This document shows, in pieces, positions 1-5,259 of a stretch of 7,404 nt of DNA; positions within the stretch are counted from its first letter, which is position 1, and each line of letters begins with the position of its first letter. The notes beneath the pieces are model-generated. The model was not told where the DNA came from. It worked only from the letters and a program-made list of their open reading frames with translations, and made no database searches. This DNA is from Actinomycetota bacterium. Lineage in GTDB: Bacteria; Actinomycetota; Thermoleophilia; UBA2241. The position numbers were made by a program, and so were the translations under genes. The stretch is from contig PMKX01000022.1 of NCBI GenBank assembly GCA_003158705.1, positions 1-7,404 of the forward strand, given 5' to 3'.

Positions 1-1098
1 AGCCGGCGCATCGACAACCAGCTCCGCGGCCGTTCCGGGCGGCAGGGCGACGCCGGCCTGAGCCGCTTCTACCTTTCCGCCGAGGACGACCTCATCCGTC
101 TGTTCGCCGGCGACCGCATGTTCCGTATCCTCGACCGCCTCGGACCCGAGGATGGCGAGCCCATCGAGCACCGCATGCTCAGCAACGTGGTCGAGAGGGC
201 GCAGAAGAAGGTCGAGGAGCTCAACTTCATGCGCCGCAAGACGGTGCTCAAGTACGACGAGGTCATGAACGAGCAGCGGCGCGTCATCTACGAGCAGCGC
301 GGCCGCATCCTGGCCGGCGAGGACTTCGGCGAGCAGGTGCGCGACATGGTTGCCGAGACCGTCGAGGACGTGGTGCGCAACCATCTCGGCGACGTGCAGT
401 ATGCCGAGGACTGGGACCTCGAGGCGCTGCTCGTTGGTCTCAGGACCGTTTACGACCCGAAGCTCAAGAAGAAGGACCTGGTGGAGCCCGGTCTGACCGT
501 CGAGGAGGTCGTCGAGCTGGCGCTAGACGACGCTCTCGCCGAGTACGAGCGTCACGAGAAGATCATCGGCGCCGAGCAGATGCGCGCCGTAGAGCGAGCC
601 GTCATGCTGCAGGTCATCGACGGGCGCTGGAAGGACCACCTGCTCGACATGGACTATCTGCAGGAGGGCATCCATCTGCGGGCGCTCGGCCAGCGCGATC
701 CGGTGGTCGAGTACAAGTCCGAGGGCTTCGAGCTGTTCCAAGACATGCTCGCCGGCGTCAAGCTCGCCATAGTCACCACCCTGCTCAAGAACAGCCCCGA
801 GGACCTGGCCGTGTTCACGGCCATCACCCTCGAAGAGGCGCTCATGGCGCTCAACTACACGAGTGGCGACGACCTGGCCTATGCGACGTCGTTCGCCGGT
901 GCCGCGCAAGCGGTCGGCGAGGTCGCCTACGAGGCGGCCGACGACGGCAACGGGCGGCAAGGCGCCGGTGCGCCGGCCATCGAGGCCGGTGGCGGTGGGG
1001 TAGCGGTGCAGCAGCGCGTGATCACCGAGAAGGTGGGCCGCAACGACCCTTGTCCCTGCGGCTCGGGCAAGAAGTACAAGAAGTGCCACGGCGCGTGA
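1..1098 (+). CDS. secA: Preprotein translocase ATPase SecA, C-terminal part (5' end outside window)
   Basis: SecA is the cytosolic ATPase that drives unfolded preproteins through the SecYEG channel. The frame is open from base 1, so the start and the first nucleotide-binding domain lie upstream; 365 residues are visible. They begin in the second nucleotide-binding fold with the SecA signature [16 protein letters not shown] and [14 protein letters not shown]. The helical scaffold and wing domains follow, including [21 protein letters not shown], and then the two-helix-finger region [20 protein letters not shown] with [18 protein letters not shown]. After a glycine/alanine-rich linker (window residues about 300-340) comes the C-terminal zinc tail [14 protein letters not shown], with ligands C351, C353, C362 and H363. 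In other bacteria this tail binds SecB or ribosomes and phospholipid. The TGA stop overlaps the next start by 4 bp (GTGA). Identification is secure; only the N-terminal part is missing. Confidence 0.98.
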   Translation, partial: SRRIDNQLRGRSGRQGDAGLSRFYLSAEDDLIRLFAGDRMFRILDRLGPEDGEPIEHRMLSNVVERAQKKVEELNFMRRKTVLKYDEVMNEQRRVIYEQRGRILAGEDFGEQVRDMVAETVEDVVRNHLGDVQYAEDWDLEALLVGLRTVYDPKLKKKDLVEPGLTVEEVVELALDDALAEYERHEKIIGAEQMRAVERAVMLQVIDGRWKDHLLDMDYLQEGIHLRALGQRDPVVEYKSEGFELFQDMLAGVKLAIVTTLLKNSPEDLAVFTAITLEEALMALNYTSGDDLAYATSFAGAAQAVGEVAYEAADDGNGRQGAGAPAIEAGGGGVAVQQRVITEKVGRNDPCPCGSGKKYKKCHGA

Positions 1099-1592
1099 GG
1101 AGGCCGACGGCTCTGTGCGTAGGCGTCGCCGCCGTGCTTGTGGCGGTGATCGTTCTTGGGGCGGCCGGGTGCGGCGGCACAAAGTCCAGGTCGGCGTCGC
1201 CGGCCTCGCCGGCCGCCGCCTCGGTCGCGCCGGGCGGGCCGCCCGCGTGGGTGCTGGAAGCGGCGCGCAGTGTCGCCGCCGAGAGCGACAGTCCCAAGCC
1301 GGCATCGTTCGCGTGGACCCTCACCACGGTGAAGAAGGCGGCGTCGATGCTTGGCCTAACGGCGCAGGACCCGATCGTGAAGCCCGATCCGGGGCTCAAG
1401 GTCTTCATCTTCATCGAGCATGGCATGTTCAGCAGCTCGAAGTTCGGCGCATCGGCCAGCTCGCCGCCACCACCGGCGCCTTGGTACGTGAGCTGTACGG
1501 ACGCCACCTACAAGCGGCCTCTGCGTGTGGGCTTGCTCTACGCCCGGCCCGACACGTCGTCGGTGGGGAAGATGCACGTCTTCAAGTTCTGA
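1095..1592 (+). CDS. Predicted lipoprotein of unknown function
   Basis: A 165-residue protein if translation starts at GTG 1095, which overlaps the secA stop. Residues 1-26 form a lipoprotein signal: a short basic start (MRRPT), a hydrophobic stretch rich in Val/Ala (about 7-22), and a lipobox AAGC with Cys26 followed by Gly-Gly. A Ser/Ala/Pro linker (about 30-50) leads to a small domain with [10 protein letters not shown], then [16 protein letters not shown], then a hydrophobic strand [10 protein letters not shown]. The shape suggests a small exported domain anchored to the outer face of the membrane. From memory it resembles short actinobacterial secreted proteins of unknown function, but I can name no family. 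The start is uncertain: a strong GAGGAGG at 1097-1103 lies downstream of the GTG and would suit a non-standard CTG at 1113, though that start would lose the basic residues of the signal. The 4 bp overlap suggests coupling to secA. Confidence 0.68.
   Translation: MRRPTALCVGVAAVLVAVIVLGAAGCGGTKSRSASPASPAAASVAPGGPPAWVLEAARSVAAESDSPKPASFAWTLTTVKKAASMLGLTAQDPIVKPDPGLKVFIFIEHGMFSSSKFGASASSPPPPAPWYVSCTDATYKRPLRVGLLYARPDTSSVGKMHVFKF
1097..1103 (+). promoter_or_regulatory. Strong Shine-Dalgarno-like GAGGAGG downstream of the assigned lipoprotein start
   Basis: GAGGAGG lies across the secA stop codon. It is 9 nt from an in-frame CTG (1113) and 11 nt from an out-of-frame GTG (1115). The reading frame at 1115 gives an Arg-rich product with no domain-like pattern and is judged a shadow. 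The site either serves the CTG or helps re-initiation at GTG 1095. It is the main reason the lipoprotein start is uncertain. Confidence 0.4.
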
Positions 1593-1641
1593 GCGACGGC
1601 GGGTAGCGGCGTCGAAGGCCGTCCGCCCGCCGCCCCTGCGA

Positions 1642-1647
1642 TATACT
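1642..1647 (+). promoter_or_regulatory. -10 element (TATACT) placed for a leaderless or near-leaderless prfB transcript
   Basis: TATACT ends 9 bp before the A of the prfB ATG at 1657, so the start site expected 6-9 bp downstream falls on or next to the start codon. No Shine-Dalgarno sequence is seen between 1640 and 1656. This is the layout of leaderless genes known in actinobacteria. No convincing -35 box is visible at 17-18 bp spacing. Confidence 0.5.
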
Positions 1648-1656
1648 CCGTCTGCG

Positions 1657-2821
1657 ATGACGCTCTCCACACCAGAAGCACACGAACAGCTTGACGCGCT
1701 CCGCGAGCGGCTCAAGGACGCCAGTGAGCGTCTGAGCTGGTTGCGGAGCTATCTTTGACCCCCCTAAGCTGACTGCCGAGATCGCCGCCCTCGAGGAGCG
1801 TATGCGCGCGCCCACGTTCTGGGACGACCAGGAGGCGGCGTCGCGCGTCTCGGGCCAGTACAGCCGCCTGAAGAAGCGGCTCGAGGAGTTCACGGCCCTT
1901 GAGGGGCGCCTCGGCGATCTGGAGACCACCGAGGAGCTGGTGCGCGAGGAGCTCGCCGGCGACGCCGTGGACGGCGAGCTCCTCGCCGAACTGGCCAACG
2001 GCCTGCGGGCGCTGGAGCGCGAGCTTGAGCATGGGGAGGAGCAGCGCTTCTTCAGCGGCCAATACGACGAGGGCGGCGCCATTCTCACCATCCACCCCGG
2101 GGCTGGCGGCACCGAGTCGCAAGACTGGGCCGAGATGCTGCTGCGCATGTACCTGCGCTGGTTCGAGCGCCGCGGCTTCAAAGTGGAGATCAACGAGGCT
2201 GAGGAAGGCGGCGAAGCGGGACTCAAGAGCGTCACTCTCACCGTAGAAGGCGAGAACGTCTACGGCCTGCTCGCCGCCGAAAAGGGTGTGCATCGGCTTG
2301 TTCGCCTTTCGCCCTTCGACTCCGCCAACCGTCGTCACACCAGCTTCGCCTCCGTCGACGCGAGCCCGCTGGTCTCCGACGAAGTCGAGGTCGAGATCAA
2401 CGAGGACGACTTGCGCATCGACACCTACCGCTCGAGTGGCGCCGGCGGCCAGCACGTGAACAAGACCAGCTCCGCGGTGCGCATCACGCACCTGCCCACC
2501 AAGATCGTCGTGCAGTGCCAGAACGAACGCTCGCAGATCAGCAACCGCGCCACCGCCATGCGCATGCTCAAGTCCAAGCTGCTCGAGCTCGAGGAGCGCA
2601 AGCAGGCCGCGGAGATGGCGCGCGAGCGCGGCGAGGTGCGCGACGTCAACTTCGGCAGCCAGATCCGCAACTACGTGCTGCACCCCTACCAGATGGTCAA
2701 GGACTTGCGCTCGGGCCATGAGGTCGGCAACGCCCAAGGCGTGCTCGACGGCGACCTCGACGGTTTCGTGCACGCCTACCTCGTCTGGCACGCGAGCGAG
2801 GCCGGAGCGCACGCCACCTAA
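1657..2821 (+). CDS. prfB: Peptide chain release factor 2, expressed by programmed +1 frameshift
   Basis: RF2 recognises UAA and UGA in the ribosomal A site and triggers release of the finished protein. The gene is in two frames. Codons 1-33 start at ATG 1657 and end in Tyr-Leu (TAT CTT) before an in-frame TGA at 1756-1758. A +1 shift on CTT continues as GAC at 1757 and runs to TAA 2819-2821, giving 387 residues (E. coli 365). The N-terminal helical domain includes the typical APTFWDD. The stop-codon-reading tripeptide SPF is at residues 218-220, followed by RRHTSF, and the catalytic GGQ loop (SGAGGQHVNKTSSAVRITH) has GGQ at 263-265. LHPYQMVKDLRSGHEVG marks the C-terminal part. Adjacency to secA is common in bacteria. 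The only oddities are a slightly longer N-terminus and a short C-terminal tail (SEAGAHAT). This is a normal prfB and not a broken gene. Confidence 0.97.
1745..1759 (+). promoter_or_regulatory. prfB programmed +1 frameshift site
   Basis: The layout is an internal Shine-Dalgarno-like GGAG (1745-1748), four spacer bases, the slippery CTT (1753-1755), stop TGA (1756-1758) and a following C (1759). This matches the E. coli site (AGGGGG TAT CTT TGA C), with TAT CTT TGA C identical. When RF2 is scarce, the ribosome pauses at the poorly terminating UGAC and slips by +1, so RF2 controls its own synthesis. The weaker GGAG replaces the E. coli AGGGGG. Confidence 0.95.
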
Positions 2822-2859
2822 CGACAGTACTCCGGCACGCTCGCGAGGCACGGGCCGTT

Positions 2860-2868
2860 TGGTATACT
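2860..2868 (+). promoter_or_regulatory. Extended -10 promoter of the tRNA-Val gene (TGG TATACT)
   Basis: TGG (2860-2862) directly precedes TATACT (2863-2868), the TGn extension that lets a promoter work without a strong -35 box. None is visible at 17 bp spacing. The start site would be near 2875, about 7 nt upstream of the mature tRNA 5' end at 2882. The gap 2822-2881 holds no clear rho-independent terminator for prfB. Confidence 0.6.
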
Positions 2869-2881
2869 TCCTACTTCGCGT

Positions 2882-2957
2882 GGGCGGCTAGCTCAGATGG
2901 GAGAGCGCCAGCTCGACAAGCTGGAGGTCGTTGGTTCGATTCCAACGTCGCCCACCA
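2882..2957 (+). tRNA. tRNA-Val (anticodon GAC), CCA encoded
   Basis: A full cloverleaf can be folded. The acceptor stem GGGCGGC/GTCGCCC has one G-U pair. The D arm is GCTC/GAGC with an 8-nt loop. The anticodon stem is CCAGC/GCTGG with the loop TCGACAA, putting GAC at positions 34-36 (2915-2917). The variable loop is AGGTC. The T arm GTTGG/CCAAC carries TTCGATT. The discriminator is A, followed by an encoded CCA at 2955-2957. The anticodon GAC reads Val codons GUC and GUU. Position 33 is C (2914), where U is almost universal. The gene has its own promoter and faces the 3' end of the - strand operon only 12 bp away. Confidence 0.95.
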
Positions 2958-2969
2958 GCCTCGCCCGCA

Positions 2970-3842
2970 TCACTGTGCCGCCAGCTCGGCCTCGCCCGTG
3001 CGCGTGAGCGAGTAGCGCACGGAGCCGTCCTGGTCCGCGCTGGCGACGAGTCCGGCCTCTTCCAGCGCCGTCAAGGTCGCGAATACCTTCATCGGTGTGA
3101 AGTCGCGGCTGTAGCCGTGGTACAGGCGCAGCTCGCTGAGGATCGTCGCACCATCTAGCTGGCGGCCGTCGATCAAGGTACGTGCTGTGGCCAGGCGCAA
3201 CTCCCGATAGCCCACGCGGCCCAGCATCGACCGTGTGAAATGCCCCGAGAGGGACGCCAGGTAGTTGAGCAGATGGAGCGAGGCGAGCGCCAACAGGAAG
3301 CCAGGGATGGGAAACAGGAGCGCCTTGGGCAGCGTGTCGATGTGCCAGTGGGGAGCAATCTCGCTGTGCACGCGGGCGAGCACTAGGAGCGGCTGCGCGA
3401 TCATCCACAGGCTCGCACCGAGGAGCGACAAGACCAGTGTGAAGTTGAGCGTGCCCAGCGGAAAGAGCAGCAGCAGGAAGCATACGTCGCGCCAGGCTGC
3501 GCGCTCGGTGATCTTGTGGAGCAGGGCGCTCCAAGATCCCTGCCGGCGTGTGGCCGAGACGCGCTGCCGTGGCATCGCCATGCCCAGAAGACGTCCGCTC
3601 AGTTTGCAGGTGGACGCGGCCAGGGCCTGGGCCGTGACCAGTGTGAGGCCGATGAGCGGCAGGCCGACGACGGTGACGGCCAGCCCGAACCCCAGCGAGA
3701 GCATCGTGACCAGGTACACGAAGTAGAACAGGCCCAGCGGGAAGCTCAGCATGAGGTAGGCGATGTTGTAGTACGTCTGCCGCTCGGCGACCGTTTCGAA
3801 GACTGTCTTTGGGAAGCTCGGCATCTCCTCCGGGGGGTTCAT
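2970..3842 (-). CDS. Four-helix 'putative sensor' membrane protein with a C-terminal PadR-like winged-helix domain
   Basis: A 290-residue protein. The start is the ATG at 3842-3840, which overlaps the stop of the 2TM gene (ATGA), with an AGGAG 8 nt upstream (complement of 3851-3855). Residues about 20-200 match the Pfam 'putative sensor' domain (PF13796), usually found in front of actinobacterial and archaeal histidine kinases. It opens with YYNIAYLMLSFPLGLFYFVY, and membrane helices lie near 24-48, 50-75, 119-150 and 172-198. No kinase follows. Residues about 212-288 form a winged-helix domain with the recognition-helix region TPMKVFATLTALEEAGLV (249-266) and a wing ending RYSLTRTGEAEL. Residues 231-287 align without gaps to residues 26-82 of the PadR protein two genes upstream, about 21 of 57 identical by my count. 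I infer a membrane-tethered regulator or a binding partner of PadR; its ligand is unknown. It is the last gene of the operon. Confidence 0.88.
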   Translation of the reverse strand: MNPPEEMPSFPKTVFETVAERQTYYNIAYLMLSFPLGLFYFVYLVTMLSLGFGLAVTVVGLPLIGLTLVTAQALAASTCKLSGRLLGMAMPRQRVSATRRQGSWSALLHKITERAAWRDVCFLLLLFPLGTLNFTLVLSLLGASLWMIAQPLLVLARVHSEIAPHWHIDTLPKALLFPIPGFLLALASLHLLNYLASLSGHFTRSMLGRVGYRELRLATARTLIDGRQLDGATILSELRLYHGYSRDFTPMKVFATLTALEEAGLVASADQDGSVRYSLTRTGEAELAAQ

Positions 3843-4117
3843 GCCTGCTTCTCCTCCTCGATCTGCTTCTCCCGCTCCATGAGGATCTCCTCCGGGTCCT
3901 TCAGGAGGTAGGCGTAGGCCGCATGGGCGACAACGATGACTGCCCAGCCGCAGATGGGGAAGAGAAACCAGGGGAAGCCGTGCGTGGTCACTGCCCAGAT
4001 GATGACCAGGAACACGCTCAAAGCGACCCATACCACGAAGTGCAGCCAAAACCGCTGCCTGCGGGCGATGCGCAGGGCCTGGCGCTCGCGGAGCGCCAGC
4101 TTGCCGAACTCATCCAT
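3839..4117 (-). CDS. Small 2TM-domain membrane protein
   Basis: A 92-residue protein whose pattern fits the Pfam 2TM domain (PF13239). A basic N-terminal helix (LRERQALRIARRQRFWLHF) precedes a first membrane segment at about 23-43. A short turn with Thr-His-Gly-Phe-Pro-Trp follows, then a second segment at about 48-71 containing FPICGWAVIVVAHAAYAYLL. The tail is highly charged (KDPEEILMEREKQIEEEK) and probably cytosolic and helical. The ATG at 4117 overlaps the padR stop by 8 bp and has AGGAG 6 nt upstream (complement of 4124-4128). Its own stop overlaps the sensor start by 4 bp, so the three genes are probably translationally coupled. Such domains occur alone or next to sensor and regulatory proteins. 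I infer a membrane partner of the sensor protein; no catalytic residue is visible. Confidence 0.87.
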   Translation of the reverse strand: MDEFGKLALRERQALRIARRQRFWLHFVVWVALSVFLVIIWAVTTHGFPWFLFPICGWAVIVVAHAAYAYLLKDPEEILMEREKQIEEEKQA

Positions 4118-4577
4118 CTTGCTCTCCTTCTTCCAGAATGGCCTTGATATGTTCAGCGGCTTCGTCGAGCGTGAGGTCTATTGCTGCCGCTTGCTCGTCA
4201 CTCACCGGCTGTCTGCGGGCAGGCAGCTGCTCGTCGAAGCGCTCGAGCAGTCTCCCTAGTGTGAGGCGTGGCTTGGTGGCGCCGGCACGGTTGGCGAGTG
4301 TCTGCCAAGCCGGCGCCGCGACTTCGTCGCCGAGCGCCTTCTTGCCTTGTTCCGTTGGACGGTAGGTGCGCAGGCCGTCCTTCTCGGCAGACTCGATCAG
4401 CCCGGACTCCTCGAGGGCGAGCAGTGCAGGGTAGATGGCCCCGGGGCTCGGGCGCCAGTCGTGGCCCACCCGCTGCTGCAGCTCCTGCATGATGGCGTAG
4501 CCGTGGCCTTCGCCCAGGGATGCGACGATGGCCAGCAACACCTGCTTGAGCTCCCCTCGGTTGAAGATCCTCGTCAC
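4110..4577 (-). CDS. PadR-family transcriptional regulator
   Basis: A 155-residue cytosolic protein with the PadR layout. Residues about 8-85 form the winged helix: ELKQVLLAIVASLGEGHGYA, then the helix WRPSPGAIYPALLALEESGL (41-60), then the wing DGLRTYRPTEQGKKAL. The C-terminal half (about 85-150) is helical, with LLERFDEQLP and DEAAEHIKAILEE, and would serve dimerisation. PadR proteins are usually dimeric repressors that leave DNA when a small molecule or phenolic compound binds. The start is GTG 4577 with AGGAG 7 nt upstream (complement of 4585-4589). It is the first gene of a tightly overlapping three-gene operon, and its promoter carries two matching palindromes, which points to autorepression. 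The effector and any other targets cannot be seen from the sequence. Confidence 0.93.
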   Translation of the reverse strand: MTRIFNRGELKQVLLAIVASLGEGHGYAIMQELQQRVGHDWRPSPGAIYPALLALEESGLIESAEKDGLRTYRPTEQGKKALGDEVAAPAWQTLANRAGATKPRLTLGRLLERFDEQLPARRQPVSDEQAAAIDLTLDEAAEHIKAILEEGEQDG

Positions 4578-4633
4578 GTGGCTGCTCCTGTCGATGCTCG
4601 TGCCAGGCGCTCGATGTCGTGGTTGGCCGATAC

Positions 4634-4645
4634 CGTAATATTACG
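4634..4645. promoter_or_regulatory. Operator candidate 1: perfect 12-bp palindrome CGTAATATTACG
   Basis: CGTAA and TTACG half-sites are separated by 2 bp and lie at about +1 to +12 of the padR operon start predicted from the -10 box. The half-sites are the same as in the second palindrome 13 bp to the right. The location suits a repressor that blocks initiation or early elongation. Confidence 0.72.
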
Positions 4646-4652
4646 CAGAGCG

Positions 4653-4682
4653 AGAATAACGTAACAGTTACGTTGTCGTCAA
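4653..4682 (-). promoter_or_regulatory. Promoter of the padR-2TM-sensor operon
   Basis: Read on the - strand: the -35 box TTGACG (complement of 4677-4682), an 18-bp spacer, and the -10 box TATTCT (complement of 4653-4658). The start site is expected near 4646. The 5' leader would be about 70 nt and ends in the AGGAG ribosome site before the GTG of padR. The spacer is almost completely filled by the 17-bp inverted repeat at 4658-4674. Confidence 0.72.
4658..4674. promoter_or_regulatory. Operator candidate 2: inverted repeat AACGTAA-CAG-TTACGTT
   Basis: Perfect 7-bp arms flank a 3-bp centre. The repeat sits between the -35 and -10 boxes of the padR operon, where a bound repressor would exclude RNA polymerase. 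The arms contain the same CGTAA/TTACG core as operator candidate 1. Its best candidate ligand is the PadR protein encoded just downstream, possibly with the sensor's winged helix. Confidence 0.78.
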
Positions 4683-4739
4683 GAGGTAGCGTCAGAGGAC
4701 ATGTGCCGCTCGGGGTTTCTGGCAAGAGAAGAACGGACG

Positions 4740-4770
4740 TTGACGCCAGCCGGAGTAGGGTACATACATA
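4740..4770 (+). promoter_or_regulatory. Possible promoter for the flavin-protein/hydrolase pair
   Basis: TTGACG (4740-4745) is a good -35 box. The AT-rich TACATACATA at 4761-4770 offers only weak -10 hexamers at 15-19 bp spacing, so the assignment is tentative. The padR-type palindromes lie some 140 bp upstream of this pair's start codon and are unlikely to overlap this promoter. Within the 236-bp gap 4578-4813 I see nothing beyond these elements and the padR promoter region. Confidence 0.32.
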
Positions 4771-4813
4771 CCGGCCGGCCGCGCGCCGGGAGGCAACGCC
4801 CAGGAGGTGCGCC

Positions 4814-5227
4814 ATGACCAGGATCCCGCAGGAGCTGCACGACCTTCTCGCCGGCGGCCACAACGTGTGGGTGGCCACAGTGGGCGCCGACGGCATGCCC
4901 AACGTCTCCATCAAAGGCAGCGGCGCCTTGCTCGACGACGAGCATCTCTACTTCGCCGACATGTTCAGCCACAAGACGCGCGAGAACCTGGCGCACGACA
5001 GTCGTGTGGCTGTGGGCATCCACGACCCCGAGCGCAAGGTCGCCATGCAGGTGAAGGGCCACGCCGAGCTCATCGACCACGGCGAGGTCTTCGACCAGGT
5101 CAACCAGAAGCTACGCGCCATAAGCGAGCAGTTGCACCTGCCACCGATGAAGTACGTGGTGCGCATCACCGTGGACTCGGTGTGGGACATGGGACCGGGT
5201 CCGCACGCCGGCGACGAGCTCGTCTGA
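4814..5227 (+). CDS. Pyridoxamine-5'-phosphate-oxidase-like FMN-binding protein
   Basis: A 137-residue protein of the split-barrel flavin family. It has the family's usual order of elements: N-terminal VWVATVGADGMPNVSIKGSG (residues 18-37), the strand LYFADMFSHKTRENLAHDSR (45-64) typical of the FMN phosphate-binding region, VAMQVKGHAELIDHGEVF (77-94), and the C-terminal strand YVVRITVDSVWDMGPG. The start is ATG 4814, chosen because AGGAGG (4802-4807) lies 6 nt upstream; the frame is open further upstream but without domain content. Family members bind FMN, F420 or heme and reduce or oxidise small molecules; few have known substrates, and true PNPO activity should not be assumed. The next gene starts 32 bp downstream, so both are probably one transcript. 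Confidence 0.9.
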   Translation: MTRIPQELHDLLAGGHNVWVATVGADGMPNVSIKGSGALLDDEHLYFADMFSHKTRENLAHDSRVAVGIHDPERKVAMQVKGHAELIDHGEVFDQVNQKLRAISEQLHLPPMKYVVRITVDSVWDMGPGPHAGDELV

Positions 5228-5259
5228 CGAGCGGCTCACGACGGCAGAGGAGGTAGCCC

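Noticed and set aside
523..1305. - strand open frame of 260 codons opposite secA and the lipoprotein
   Set aside because: Arg/Pro/Ala-rich with no domain-like pattern; antisense to conserved SecA sequence.
1115..1606. + frame starting at GTG 1115 after GAGGAGG
   Set aside because: The ribosome site is attractive, but the product begins with a run of arginines and lacks secondary-structure-like patterning. The overlapping frame has a proper lipoprotein signal and domain-like sequence.
1756..1758. In-frame stop suggesting that prfB is a pseudogene
   Set aside because: It is the functional TGA of the programmed frameshift, flanked by CTT and C as expected, and the downstream frame is intact to the end.
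1712..2851. - strand open frame of 379 codons opposite prfB
   Set aside because: It is as long as prfB but lies fully antisense to a clear RF2, with the Val/Leu/Ala-rich composition typical of GC-rich shadows and no recognisable motif.
2893..3534. - strand open frame of 213 codons ending in GIEPTTSSL
   Set aside because: Its end is the antisense translation of the tRNA-Val gene, the well-known source of spurious 'VGIEPTT' proteins. The rest is an out-of-frame shadow of the sensor gene.
4771..4778. CCGGCCGG palindrome and the nearby GC-rich stretch
   Set aside because: Short GC palindromes are expected by chance at this base composition, and there is no T-run or repeated partner.
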